Positions 1 through 7,956 of a DNA stretch of 64,000 bases are shown one piece after another. A program made the translations under genes and the position numbers. The number at the start of each line of letters is the position of its first letter. The first letter of the stretch is position 1. Under the pieces are notes generated by a model. It was not told the origin of the DNA, searched no databases, and worked only from the letters and a program-made list of their open reading frames with translations. The stretch comes from Streptomyces sp. NBC_00414 (GTDB lineage Bacteria > Actinomycetota > Actinomycetes > Streptomycetales > Streptomycetaceae), in contig NZ_CP107935.1 of assembly GCF_036038375.1 (NCBI RefSeq), positions 744,001 to 808,000 on the forward strand, read 5' to 3'.

Positions 1-63
1 GCGCCGCGTCGGGTCGGCGAGGGCGACGAACACGCCATCCAGTTGCGCCGAATACTGTGCCAT
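1..63 (-). CDS. ArsR-family regulator, N-terminal fragment (cut by window edge)
   Basis: Only the first 21 codons lie inside the window, reading leftwards from an ATG at 63-61. The peptide begins MAQYSAQLDGVFVALADPTRR, and the VFxALADPTRR stretch is the hallmark start of ArsR/SmtB winged-helix repressors, in the first helix before the wing. The rest of the gene, including any metal-binding residues or the fused activator-like domain some actinobacterial ArsR proteins carry, is outside the window, so ligand and targets cannot be judged. The open frame runs through the edge without a stop. Confidence 0.55.
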   Translation of the reverse strand, partial: MAQYSAQLDGVFVALADPTRR

Positions 64-117
64 GCGGCTAAGTATTGCGAGCTGCGGCAGTCAGCGCAAG
101 GGAACACAACACAGGGC

Positions 118-1068
118 TCAGGCGGCTTCGGCGGGACCTTCCGTCCGCGACTCGGCCGGTTCCTCGCTTTTGTTCAGCCCGCTCAGCTCGGCGGTGAACT
201 GCGCACCGGCGAGCAGGGCGAGGTTGGAGAGCCACAGCCAGATGAGGAAGACCACCGCGCCCGCGAGGGAGCCGTAGAGCCTGCTGTAGGTGCCGAGTGC
301 TGAGGCGTACAGGGCGAACCCGCCGGAGACGATGAGCCACAGGCCGGCTGCCAGGATGCCGCCGGGGACGCTGTGCTTCCGGCGGCGGGCCGGTACGGGT
401 CCGGTGTGGAAGACGATGACGACGAGCAGCGCCACGAGGCACAGCAGGAGGGGCCAGCGCAGCAGGTCCCAGGTCCACGCGGCCATCGCGTCGAGGCCGA
501 GGAGGTGGCCGGTGGTCTCGGCGATCGGCCCGGTCAGCAGCAGGAGGAGTGCGCTGACGAGCAGCAGCCCCAGGAGGGCGAGGGCGGTGAGCAGGATGCG
601 CGGGGCCGTGTGCCAGGGCGACCGGTGGTCGGCCTTGTGGTGCATACGGTGCAGGGCGCGGCGGAAGACGGCGAGGTAGCTGGACGCGGACCACAGGGCA
701 CTCACGGTGCCGCCGGCCAGCAGCGTCCAGGCGGCGGAGCCGTCCTTCAACGTATGGGTCAGCACGTTGTGCAGCTGGGTGCCCGACTGGTCCGGGGCGT
801 AGGCGGTGACGTGGGCGATGAAGTCCTCGGCGGTGCCCGGGCTGATCATGCTGAAGGCGATGACGGTGACGAACAGGGAGGGCAGGACGGCCAGGATCGC
901 GTAGTAGGTGAGGGCGGCCGCGTAGTCGGAGACGTCGTCGCGCCACATCGACACCGGTGTGCGGCGCAGCGCGACCCCCCAGGCCGCGGGGGTCCGGCCG
1001 GCACGCCATACCGGCTTCAGCACGTGTGGCCCGCCGCCGGTGACGGCGGGCCGTGGCTCAGCGGACAT
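118..1068 (-). CDS. YihY/BrkB-family inner membrane protein
   Basis: 316 residues with about six hydrophobic segments. The stretch DYAAALTYYAILAVLPSLF near residue 48 matches the conserved first-helix motif of the YihY/virulence factor BrkB family, and the C-terminal LYGSLAGAVVFLIWLWLSN is the other family signature. Length is normal for the family. Members are polytopic membrane proteins whose molecular role is unsettled. It is the last gene of a five-gene envelope-stress operon and its start overlaps the end of the AmaP gene by 11 bp, so the two are probably translationally coupled. The C-terminal tail (NKSEEPAESRTEGPAEAA) is charged and probably cytoplasmic. Confidence 0.9.
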   Translation of the reverse strand: MSAEPRPAVTGGGPHVLKPVWRAGRTPAAWGVALRRTPVSMWRDDVSDYAAALTYYAILAVLPSLFVTVIAFSMISPGTAEDFIAHVTAYAPDQSGTQLHNVLTHTLKDGSAAWTLLAGGTVSALWSASSYLAVFRRALHRMHHKADHRSPWHTAPRILLTALALLGLLLVSALLLLLTGPIAETTGHLLGLDAMAAWTWDLLRWPLLLCLVALLVVIVFHTGPVPARRRKHSVPGGILAAGLWLIVSGGFALYASALGTYSRLYGSLAGAVVFLIWLWLSNLALLAGAQFTAELSGLNKSEEPAESRTEGPAEAA

Positions 1069-1639
1069 GAGGCCTACCGTGCGAGCGTGCGGAGAAGTGG
1101 ACGCGCGTCCGCACGGTGTACGGGGTGAGTGAGGTCTCCGTCCGGTCGGCCAGCTCTGCGAGGGCGGGCAGGACGGCGGCCGGGGCCACGTCGGGCCGGA
1201 GCCAGACGTGCAGCTGTACCTGCAGTTGCTTCTGCCGTGCGAGCACTCGGGTGCGGCAGCGGGTGACGCCGCCGATCCCGGCCGCGTGCCGGGTCACGGC
1301 GTCCTCCAGGGCCCGGGTCCGCAGGGTTCCGCCGGGTGTCGGCAGGGGCACCGACGGGCGGACCCCGCTGCGCAGCAGACGGAAGCACCACAGGGCGAAC
1401 AGTGCGGTCGCCGCGATCGACACAGCCATGACGAAGGGCGTCCACCAGCCCGTCGTGCGCAGTTCGGCGAGTCCCGACCGGTCCACCAGTACGGTGCCGG
1501 GACCGGCGTCGGGCCACCAGGCCGGGAGGCGCGTGGCCCAGGACGCCCCGGTGAGGGCGAGCCAGACACCACCGAGGAGAAACACCAGGCCGACAACGGC
1601 GAGGGCGGTCCGGTTCAGGACCGTACGGGAACGTTGCAT
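1058..1639 (-). CDS. amaP: AmaP-like alkaline shock response membrane anchor protein
   Basis: 193 residues. Two hydrophobic segments (about 9-31 and 66-88) flank a short extracytoplasmic loop, and the soluble C-terminal half resembles the domain that in Gram-positive AmaP proteins tethers Asp23 to the membrane. The start ATG shares one base with the stop of the upstream Asp23/DUF6286 gene, and Asp23 proteins lie in the same operon, which strongly supports the assignment. Known role in staphylococci: membrane anchor for Asp23. That the same interaction occurs here is inference from family and gene order. Confidence 0.8.
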   Translation of the reverse strand: MQRSRTVLNRTALAVVGLVFLLGGVWLALTGASWATRLPAWWPDAGPGTVLVDRSGLAELRTTGWWTPFVMAVSIAATALFALWCFRLLRSGVRPSVPLPTPGGTLRTRALEDAVTRHAAGIGGVTRCRTRVLARQKQLQVQLHVWLRPDVAPAAVLPALAELADRTETSLTPYTVRTRVHFSARSHGRPHVR

Positions 1640-2658
1640 CAGGGGGTTGCTCCTTCGAGGGCCGTGTTGTCGGCACCGGCCGTGAGCGTACGCTGCGCTC
1701 CCCTGCCGTCCTTGACCGTCGTCCCTGGATCCCAGGTGGGCTCGGGCCTGACTCTGACGCGCAGTCGCGGTACGCGCCGCAGACTGCAGCCCTCCAGCAC
1801 CCGGCGGGCCGCTTGCCGCGCTTCGTCGAGTGCGAGGGCACGGTCACCGAAGGCCAGGCCGGCCCGGACGGTGGCACGGCGGCGGCGCACCCGCACCTTC
1901 ACGGCGCCGATCCCCTGCGTCTCTCCCACGGCTTCCCTCACCATCGCGGCGACCGCCGTACGATCCAGGGCCGCGCGCAGGTGCGGAGCGGGCGCGGTGA
2001 CCGTGAGGAGTCCGCGATGTCCCGGGGCGAGGGCCAGGACGATCATCAGCAGGCCCAGCAGTGCGACCGCGCCGGAGCAGGCCATGACGGTCGGATCGCC
2101 CGGGCCGTGCTGCGAGAGCCATCGCAGCGCTTCGGTGCGCCAGGCCGCGGCCGGGCGGTCGGCGGTGTGCACCAGGATCAGGTCGACCGCCAGTGCGCCG
2201 CAGGTCACGGTGGCCGCCAGGGCGAGCACCAGGGCCGGCAGCCGCCGCCCGGACCACCACCGCAGGGGCGTCCGTGAGTCGGGGAGCTCCGGTGCGGGCG
2301 GGTCCACCGGAGGCTTGTCCAGCGACACGCTGCTCTCCCCGGCGGGTGCCGGGACCAGAGCGGTGACACCGACACGGGCTCTGGTGATGTCCAGGCCCGT
2401 CAGCTGACCTGTACGGGCGGTGACATGGTCCTGGAGTCGGCGCACCGACTCCGGGAGGGGAGCCGGGTAGGGCAGGGTGACGTCGACACTCACGTCCGCC
2501 CGGCGGCCGTGCACGCCAGCCGAGCCTTTCACGGCGCGGGCCTGGACTCCGGCGCCCGTCCCCGGGCCGGGCACGGCCTCGGTGGCCGCCCGTTCGGCGA
2601 TCTTGCGGACCGCCTTGTCCGAGACGGTCGTGGTGCCGCGTCGGCCCGCGGTGGTCAT
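1639..2658 (-). CDS. Asp23/Gls24-type protein with DUF6286 membrane domain
   Basis: 339 residues from the ATG at 2658, chosen because it forms an ATGA overlap with the upstream gene; the open frame extends further upstream but without family-like sequence. The N-terminus (VSDKAVRKIAERAATEAVPG) is the first helix of Asp23/Gls24 domains. A middle segment (about 165-245) carries two transmembrane helices, and the C-terminal part (RAALDRTAVAAMVREAVGE onwards) repeats an Asp23-like fold, the arrangement annotated as DUF6286 in streptomycetes. Probably a membrane-associated envelope stress protein acting with AmaP and the other Asp23 protein of the operon. Confidence 0.82.
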   Translation of the reverse strand: MTTAGRRGTTTVSDKAVRKIAERAATEAVPGPGTGAGVQARAVKGSAGVHGRRADVSVDVTLPYPAPLPESVRRLQDHVTARTGQLTGLDITRARVGVTALVPAPAGESSVSLDKPPVDPPAPELPDSRTPLRWWSGRRLPALVLALAATVTCGALAVDLILVHTADRPAAAWRTEALRWLSQHGPGDPTVMACSGAVALLGLLMIVLALAPGHRGLLTVTAPAPHLRAALDRTAVAAMVREAVGETQGIGAVKVRVRRRRATVRAGLAFGDRALALDEARQAARRVLEGCSLRRVPRLRVRVRPEPTWDPGTTVKDGRGAQRTLTAGADNTALEGATP

Positions 2659-2846
2659 CGACGGCTCCGCTCGAAGCCGTCGCGCAGATCCTGGACGCGT
2701 CCCCCGTGGTCGAACCAGTGGCCCGCGGCCCACCCCAGGCCGCCCAGTGCGGCCACGAGAAGGAACGCCCCGAAGCCTCCGAAGAAACCGGCGAAGGCCA
2801 GCGCCATCCCTGCGATCATTCCGACGAATGCTCTGGTCACGTCCAT
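2655..2846 (-). CDS. Small one- or two-helix membrane protein of the Asp23 operon
   Basis: 63 residues starting MDVTRAFVGMIAGMALAFAG. Almost the whole central part is hydrophobic and glycine-rich, followed by a charged tail (HGGRVQDLRDGFERSRR). The start is supported by a strong purine-rich site (AGAGGACAGG) just upstream. Small membrane proteins of this size (DUF2273-like) regularly sit between Asp23 genes and amaP. The 3' end overlaps the next gene by 4 bp (ATGA). Specific biochemical role unknown. Confidence 0.75.
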   Translation of the reverse strand: MDVTRAFVGMIAGMALAFAGFFGGFGAFLLVAALGGLGWAAGHWFDHGGRVQDLRDGFERSRR

Positions 2847-2895
2847 GTCCTGTCCTCTTTCACCAACCGGGCGCCCTCTGGTGTGTGGCAGCCGC

Positions 2896-3399
2896 TCACT
2901 CCACGCGGGAGTCCGTCGTCGGCGCCTCGCCGTCCTCCTCGGGCAGATGCACGTCATTGACCGTGACGTTCACCTCCACGACGTCCAGGCCGGTGACGCG
3001 CTCGACCGCGGAGATCACGTTCTCCCGCACGTCGCGCGCCACGTCCGTGATGGGGACGCCGTACTCCACGACCAGGTCGAGATCGATGGCCGTCTGCCGC
3101 TCGCCGACCTCGACCTTCACTCCGCGCCCGACGTTCGGCCGGCCGCCCGGCACCCGGTCGCGCACGGCGCCGATGGTGCGGGACAGGCCGCCGCCCATGT
3201 CGTACACCCCCGGGATCTCCCGGGCCGCGATGCCCGCGACCTTCACCACGACGACATCGGCGATCGACGTCCGCCCACGGTCCGCGGCCGGCTGGTCGGC
3301 CCCGGTGACACCGCCGGACAACGCCGTCGTCGACTGTGTCGTCTTGTTGCCCTGCGGGACCGATACGTCCTTCACGGTCGGTGCGGTCTGCGTGGTCAT
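2896..3399 (-). CDS. Asp23/Gls24 family envelope stress response protein
   Basis: 167 residues. The core from about residue 44 (TSIADVVVVKVAGIAAREIPGVYDMG) through VTGLDVVEVNVTVNDVHLPEE is a complete Asp23/Gls24 domain: cytoplasmic, membrane-proximal proteins induced by alkaline or envelope stress in Gram-positive bacteria. The first 40 residues are low-complexity (Thr, Ser, Gly, Gln) and probably disordered. It is the first gene of the operon that continues through the small membrane protein, DUF6286 protein, AmaP and YihY, and it diverges from an ECF sigma gene, so a shared stress response is likely. Confidence 0.92.
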   Translation of the reverse strand: MTTQTAPTVKDVSVPQGNKTTQSTTALSGGVTGADQPAADRGRTSIADVVVVKVAGIAAREIPGVYDMGGGLSRTIGAVRDRVPGGRPNVGRGVKVEVGERQTAIDLDLVVEYGVPITDVARDVRENVISAVERVTGLDVVEVNVTVNDVHLPEEDGEAPTTDSRVE

Positions 3400-3733
3400 G
3401 GCTGTCCTTCTTCCTGTAGCCGGTCAGCTGCTCTCACTTCGATAGACCCGCCGCGGCCACGCCTGTGACGCGGATACCCGGAAAATCTCCGCTCAGCTGT
3501 CGAGACCCGCACCCGTACCGCGACCCGCAGCCGCCGGCCCCACCGACGTGTCGTACGGGAATCCCCAGCCGGACGCGAGCCATCCGCAGACGCCCGGGGA
3601 ACGGATCACTGCGAGGACACTCCTGTCCCACGGGCCGCTGCACGAGATCGCGCGCAACAAAATGCGGCACACGCGTAACAAGAGACGGCGCCGACGTGTC
3701 CAACCTGCAGAACCGGACGAGAGGAGCCGCCCA
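3400..3733. other. Divergent intergenic region between the Asp23 operon and the ECF sigma gene
   Basis: 334 bp holding the promoters of both divergent units. No convincing coding sequence: frames open across it have no family-like content and the sigma gene has a better start at 3734. No unambiguous ECF -35/-10 pair was found by eye. GC is slightly lower around 3655-3690 (AACAAAATG, AACAAGAG), which may be the promoter-proximal part for the sigma operon. Confidence 0.5.
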
Positions 3734-4318
3734 GTGGCGGGGGCCCGCAAAGAGACCGCACCACCGGACATCGAGGGCGAGATCGACGACGCCCTGCTGA
3801 CGGTCCGGGCCGCGGAAGGGGACGAGGACGCCTTCGCCGTTCTCGTACAGCGCCATGCCCCGGCACTCATCCGGCTGGCCACGCGCCTGCTCGGTGGGCG
3901 GGCGGAAGCGGAGGACGCCGTGCAGGACGCGTTCATCAACGCCTGGAGACGGCTGCCGGAGTTCCACAACCGGTCGTCCTTCGGCACATGGATATACCGG
4001 ATCGTCACGAACCGCTGCCTGAACGTACTGCGCTCCCGCAAACCGGTGGCGCCGCTGGAGGCCGCGGGTGACCTAGCGGCGCCCGAGCACTCGGCCTCCC
4101 CGGCCAGGATCGCCGAGGCGCGCGGCGCGGTGAGTGCGCTGGGCGAAGCTCTGGACCTGCTGTCGGTCGAGCAGCGCGCCTGCTGGGTGCTGCGAGAATT
4201 GGACGGTCAGTCCTACGAATTCATCGCGGACGCGGTCGGTATCAGCCAGGAGGCTGTGCGCGCCCGTGTCTTCCGCGCACGACGCTGCCTGACACAAGCA
4301 ATGGGGGCCTGGCGATGA
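3734..4318 (+). CDS. ECF-type RNA polymerase sigma factor
   Basis: 194 residues. Region 2 is clear: HAPALIRLATRLLGGRAEAEDAVQDAFINAWRRL has the DAVQDxF core motif, and FGTWIYRIVTNRCLN is the region 2.4 -10 recognition helix. Region 4 follows (EQRACWVLRELDGQSYEFIADAVGISQEAVRARVFRAR) for -35 binding. The GTG start at 3734 has AGGAG 7 nt upstream and gives the normal ECF length; an in-frame ATG at 3548 would add an Arg-rich unfamily-like extension. The stop overlaps the next start (ATGA), so sigma and the zinc-finger/Asp23 protein are translationally coupled, the usual arrangement for a sigma and its anti-sigma factor. Confidence 0.92.
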   Translation: MAGARKETAPPDIEGEIDDALLTVRAAEGDEDAFAVLVQRHAPALIRLATRLLGGRAEAEDAVQDAFINAWRRLPEFHNRSSFGTWIYRIVTNRCLNVLRSRKPVAPLEAAGDLAAPEHSASPARIAEARGAVSALGEALDLLSVEQRACWVLRELDGQSYEFIADAVGISQEAVRARVFRARRCLTQAMGAWR

Positions 4319-5019
4319 CCGCTCACACCGACCCGCCCAACCCGACCACCGGCAGCGTCAGCGACGACGAGCAACTGCCGTGCGGCAGACTGCTCTCCCG
4401 GGTCTGGGACGACTGGGAACAGCAGACCGACGCCCCGCACCGGCAGACCTGCCCGCACTGCAGGCAGGCCGTGCTCGATCTCGACGAGCTGGAGTCCGCG
4501 GTCCGCGACCTGCGTGACGAGACGGCGGACACCGCCGCCTACGACGCGACGACGCTGACACAGCGCGTCATGGACGTCGTGCGCCTCGAACTGCGTCCCG
4601 GCCGCCCCCTGTCCCTCGGCGAACCCGTCGAGGACCTGTGGATCATGGAAGCGGTCGCTGCCCGCACGCTGCGTGCGGCGGCCGAGACCGTGTCCGGTGT
4701 ACGGGCCGGTTCCTGCCGCCTCCTTCCCCTCACCCTCCCGGTCACCGACACCGACACCGACACCGACGAAAGGCCGGTCTCCGACACCTTCGCAGGGCTG
4801 GTCGAGGTCCGCCTCGCCATTCACGCTCCGGCCGGTGTCTCGCTGCCGGAGCTCGCCGAAGAGGTTCGCGGACGGGTCCGGGAGGCGGCTGACCACCAGT
4901 TGGGCATGGCCATAGCGGCGGTGGACGTCCGTGTCACCGACCTGATCGACACGATCGACATCACGGGCGGCAACGCCGACAGCGCCGACAGCGCCGACAG
5001 CCAGGAAGGTCGTACCTGA
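4315..5019 (+). CDS. Zinc-finger (ZAS-like) Asp23-family protein, candidate anti-sigma factor
   Basis: 234 residues. The N-terminus carries C23 and then H42-x3-C46-x2-C49 (HRQTCPHC), the spacing seen in zinc-binding anti-sigma (ZAS) domains, directly behind an ECF sigma gene it overlaps by 4 bp. The C-terminal half (about residues 160-220, GLVEVRLAIHAPAGVSLPELAEEVRGRV and onward) resembles an Asp23/Gls24 domain. A run of TDTDTD at about 144-150 is encoded by a GACACC hexamer repeat. No membrane helix is evident. Inference: a cytoplasmic regulator coupling sigma availability to Asp23-type envelope-stress proteins. It could instead be only a structural Asp23 paralogue with a zinc ribbon. Confidence 0.75.
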   Translation: MTAHTDPPNPTTGSVSDDEQLPCGRLLSRVWDDWEQQTDAPHRQTCPHCRQAVLDLDELESAVRDLRDETADTAAYDATTLTQRVMDVVRLELRPGRPLSLGEPVEDLWIMEAVAARTLRAAAETVSGVRAGSCRLLPLTLPVTDTDTDTDERPVSDTFAGLVEVRLAIHAPAGVSLPELAEEVRGRVREAADHQLGMAIAAVDVRVTDLIDTIDITGGNADSADSADSQEGRT

Positions 5020-5408
5020 TGTCTCGCGACACCGCACGCACGGCAAGCACCGATCCCACCGCGCACACCGCACAACCGTCGTTGGCGGAGGAGATCGCCC
5101 GGGTCGTGGAGAGCGTGCCAGGGGTGGCTTTCCTGCGGCCCGGGGTGGCCGGGCGGCTGCGCTCCACCCTGGCCCGGCCGTCGCGGCAGCAGGGCAAGAG
5201 CGGGCCGTCGGCAGCCGGAGTCCGGCTGACCGGGCCGGACGGCACCGGGCGCCGGAACGTCGAGATACACCTTGTCGTGCTCAGGCAGGCGCGGGCATTG
5301 GATGTCGCCCGCGCCGCACGTCGTGGTGTGGAGCTTCATCTGGTCGAGAAGTTCCCTGCGGAGGCCGCACCGGCGCGGGTCACTGTGACGGTCACCGGTC
5401 AGGTTTGA
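5019..5408 (+). CDS. Asp23-like small protein, third gene of the ECF sigma operon
   Basis: 129 residues, starting within the stop codon of the preceding gene (TGATG). The pattern IARVVESVPGVAFLRPG, then a beta-rich part (VEIHLVVLRQARALDVARAARRGVELHLVEKF), and a terminal VTVTVTGQV strand match the topology of Asp23/Gls24 domains, though sequence similarity is too weak to be certain. It has no transmembrane segment. Tight coupling suggests it works with the upstream zinc-finger/Asp23 protein. The stop lies at the start of a tandem-repeat tract. Confidence 0.7.
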   Translation: MSRDTARTASTDPTAHTAQPSLAEEIARVVESVPGVAFLRPGVAGRLRSTLARPSRQQGKSGPSAAGVRLTGPDGTGRRNVEIHLVVLRQARALDVARAARRGVELHLVEKFPAEAAPARVTVTVTGQV

Positions 5409-5514
5409 GGCAGATCGGGTCTGGCGTCGGGCGGGTTTGAGGCCGATCGGGTCTGGCACCGGCAGGCCTGACGGCGGTCCGGTCGAGCACCGGGCAGGCC
5501 TGACGACGGTCCGG
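5402..5514. repeat. Two tandem duplications between the Asp23-like gene and rskA
   Basis: A 24-nt block (5402-5425) recurs with one change at 5434-5457, period 32. It is followed by a different 22-nt block at 5461-5482 that recurs with one change at 5493-5514, period 32. The first block begins inside the last codons and stop of the upstream gene. The second contains AGGCCT palindromes. The two different units with the same period suggest two local duplication events or a bidirectional terminator-like structure between the convergent genes. Confidence 0.8.
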
Positions 5515-5548
5515 AGGCTCGTTGCCGAGACCTTGGGGGCTTGCTTGG

Positions 5549-6301
5549 TCATGCGGGGAGGCTCAGCAGGGCGAGCGGGGTGGAGGTCGGTTCCTCGGAG
5601 CCGCCCTCCGGCTCGACGGTGACCCCCATACCCGAAGCCCCGTCGACGGCGCCTCGCATCAAGACGGCCTGACTGGTGCGTGCGGGGTCCATCAGACCGG
5701 CGGAACGCATGGTGCCACCGTCATCGAACCACAGCTGGTAGACCTTGCCCCGAGGCGGCTCGGTCATCCCGGAAGCCATGAAGACTGCCCTGTCACGGCT
5801 GTCGGAGACGACGACGGTGCCGGTGGCGCCGCCGGCCAGTTTCACGGTGCGGCTCCTGGCGTCCGGGGCCGTGAGTACGGCCGCGATGCCGGTTGCTCCC
5901 CGGTCGGCCCGCCGCGCCTGCTCCAAGGCGTCCTCGGCACGTTCGTGCTGCCACACCGCGGTACCGCCGAGCGCGGCGGCCGCCGCGAGGCAAGCGGCCA
6001 GTGCCCAGCGCGACACCGGACGTCCGCGCCGCTTCGCACGTGCGCGGCGCGGCAGGGTCGGGCCGCCGGATGCCTCCTGCCTGACGGTGGTGATCTGCTG
6101 GAGTACGCGTTCCCGCACGACGGGGCGGGGCGTCACGGAGACGGCGAGTCCCAGACGCGCGGCAGTGGCGGACAGCTCGGCGGTCTCCTGCGCGCACGGC
6201 TCGCACTCCCTGAGGTGTCGCTCGAATGCCTCGCGCTCCTCGTCGGACAGGGCGTGCAGCGCGTAGGCACCGGTCAGTGTGTGCAGATCCGCGGTGCTCA
6301 C
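5549..6301 (-). CDS. rskA: RskA-type anti-sigma factor
   Basis: 250 residues from a GTG at 6301 that overlaps the sigK stop (GTGA). Residues about 5-45 form the zinc-binding anti-sigma domain with H-x3-C-x2-C (HLRECEPC); one transmembrane helix (RWALAACLAAAAALGGTAVW) follows; the extracytoplasmic part contains the RskA domain (RDRAVFMASGMTEPPRGKVYQLWF). Known role of the family: sequesters SigK at the membrane until regulated proteolysis. The longer open frame upstream of 6301 runs through sigK in another frame and was discarded. Confidence 0.93.
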   Translation of the reverse strand: MSTADLHTLTGAYALHALSDEEREAFERHLRECEPCAQETAELSATAARLGLAVSVTPRPVVRERVLQQITTVRQEASGGPTLPRRARAKRRGRPVSRWALAACLAAAAALGGTAVWQHERAEDALEQARRADRGATGIAAVLTAPDARSRTVKLAGGATGTVVVSDSRDRAVFMASGMTEPPRGKVYQLWFDDGGTMRSAGLMDPARTSQAVLMRGAVDGASGMGVTVEPEGGSEEPTSTPLALLSLPA

Positions 6302-6882
6302 GCGGTCACCCCCAGGCAGTCGCGCAGCCGTATGAGGCCGTCCCTCAGACGGGTCTTGACCGTTCCCAGCGGAAGAGCCAGGACTTCGGCCACCTCCCGG
6401 TAGGTCAGCCCCCGGTAGTACGCGAGATCGACGGACTGGCGCTGGATGTCGGTCAGGGTGCGCAGACAGCGGCGCACCTGCTCCCGCTCCAGCCGTGCCT
6501 CCACCTGCTCGGTCACCTCGTCGTACTCGGACTTGGGTTCCAGTCGGGCCGCCTTTTGGTCCCGGGCCACCGCGGCCTCCACCGAGCGCACACGGTCGAC
6601 CGCCCTCTGGTGGGCCATCGTGAGAACCCAGTTGATCACCGTGCCACGGTCGGAACGAAAGCGCGGGGCGGTGCGCCACACCTCCACCAGCACCTCCTGG
6701 GCCACTTCCTCCGACTGGGCCCGGTCACGCAGGACCGCGCGGACCACGCCCAGGACCGGGCCCACCACAGCGTCGTACACGGAGGCGAACGCCTGCTCGT
6801 CACCCAGGGCCACACGCCCCATCAGCTCCTGCAGATCAGGTTCGGCCGAGTGGTGCCTGCCGATCTGGGCGACTTCGTTCAC
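6298..6882 (-). CDS. sigK: ECF sigma factor SigK
   Basis: 194 residues, starting MNEVAQIGRHHSAEPDLQEL. Region 2 includes AQSEEVAQEVLVEVWRTAPRF and GTVINWVLTMAHQRAVDRVRS; region 4 has DIQRQSVDLAYYRGLTYREVAEVL and GTVKTRLRDGLIRLR, all characteristic of the SigK branch of ECF sigma factors. It is cotranscribed and translationally coupled with rskA. SigK in other actinobacteria controls redox-responsive or exported proteins and its own operon; its targets here are not visible. The two ECF operons of this island point towards each other. Confidence 0.93.
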   Translation of the reverse strand: MNEVAQIGRHHSAEPDLQELMGRVALGDEQAFASVYDAVVGPVLGVVRAVLRDRAQSEEVAQEVLVEVWRTAPRFRSDRGTVINWVLTMAHQRAVDRVRSVEAAVARDQKAARLEPKSEYDEVTEQVEARLEREQVRRCLRTLTDIQRQSVDLAYYRGLTYREVAEVLALPLGTVKTRLRDGLIRLRDCLGVTA

Positions 6883-7233
6883 CGGGGCCCTCCCTCGCTA
6901 GGACATGTGTCGAAGGACATCCGTAAAGACATCTCCGGACGTAATCCGATGCCGGGGTCCCTGCGGATTGGTCCCGCCCATCCATGAAATCGCAGGTGAA
7001 GCCCGACGGCGCGGGCAGGCGGACGAGAGTGTGAACGGGCGCGTGTGTGAACGGGCGTCCCCTCGGCCTGCCGACCAAGCCGGCGGCCGGTCGGCAACGA
7101 ATGACCAGTGAGACGCGTTCAGTGAGCGATGGATACGGCGGATGCGGTGGATGCAGCAGCCGGTCTCGACGCGAGCAACGAGAACACGACAGCTCGACAG
7201 GCGACAGGCGACAGGCGACAGGCAGGAGTAGGG
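6883..7233. other. Divergent intergenic region with a CGACAGG tandem repeat
   Basis: 351 bp between sigK and a divergent hydrolase gene. Upstream of sigK no certain promoter was identified. At 7195-7222 the heptamer CGACAGG is repeated four times exactly and runs directly into the ribosome-binding site (AGGAG, 7224-7228) of the hydrolase, so copy-number change could alter its leader. A GTGTGAACGGGCG direct repeat lies near 7029-7056. Confidence 0.6.
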
Positions 7234-7956
7234 ATGACAGTGCACGAGCAGGCTTCCACCGCTGATCCGGCGGGCGCGCACGCTCCCGCGCTGGCGGTGC
7301 GGCATCTCCCGCGCTCACCTCGTGCCGCCGTCGTGTTCCTGCACGGCGGCAGGGCCGACAGCCGGGCCCGGTCCCGTCCCTGGCACCTCGCGGCCCTGCG
7401 TATGAAGCCCGTCGTGCGAGCCGTCGCCCATGCGATACCCGACGACGACGTCCTGCTGGCAGAGGTGCGCTACCGCGTACGGGGGTGGAACGGGGGTGAC
7501 GCGGACTCCCTGCGGGACGCGCGGCGGGCGCTCGATGAACTCCGCCGCATCGCTCCGGATGTCCCGGTCGTCCTCGTCGGCCACTCGATGGGCGGCCGGG
7601 CCGCCCTGCGTGCCGCGGGCGCACCGCAGGTCCGCGGCGTCCTGGCGTTGGCTCCCTGGTGCCCCGACGGCGAGCCGGTTGCGCAACTGCGGGACAAGGA
7701 GGTCGTCGTGCTGCACGGGGACCGCGACCGCGTCACGGACCCCCGGCTGTCCAAGGCGTTCGTGCACCGTGCCCGTGCCGTGGGCTGCCGGGCGTCGTTC
7801 GTGGGCATGGCGGGCGGTGACCACGCGATGCTCCGCCACACCGGGGAGTGGCACCGCGTCGCGGCCTCCACCGCCCTGGAGATGCTGCCGCCCGCTACCG
7901 GGGCGTCAGCACACGGAACTCGTTGCCGTCCGGATCGGCCATCGCCACGCCGCTGA
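7234..7956 (+). CDS. Alpha/beta hydrolase
   Basis: 240 residues from ATG 7234, chosen for AGGAG 5 nt upstream; an in-frame ATG at 7129 would add a repeat-rich leader. The fold is marked by AAVVFLHGGRADS (oxyanion loop), the nucleophile elbow VVLVGHSMGGRAAL, the acidic residue in VVLHGDRDRVTD and the histidine in MAGGDHAMLRH, so the Ser-Asp-His triad is complete. No signal peptide, so cytoplasmic. Substrate unknown. The last 62 bp overlap the convergent VOC gene, and the final residues (GTRCRPDRPSPRR) look like read-through into that gene's complement. Confidence 0.85.
   Translation: MTVHEQASTADPAGAHAPALAVRHLPRSPRAAVVFLHGGRADSRARSRPWHLAALRMKPVVRAVAHAIPDDDVLLAEVRYRVRGWNGGDADSLRDARRALDELRRIAPDVPVVLVGHSMGGRAALRAAGAPQVRGVLALAPWCPDGEPVAQLRDKEVVVLHGDRDRVTDPRLSKAFVHRARAVGCRASFVGMAGGDHAMLRHTGEWHRVAASTALEMLPPATGASAHGTRCRPDRPSPRR

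Noticed and set aside
3548..3733. Upstream extension of the ECF sigma gene from ATG 3548
   Set aside because: Adds a basic low-complexity stretch unlike sigma N-termini; GTG 3734 has the better ribosome-binding site and normal length.
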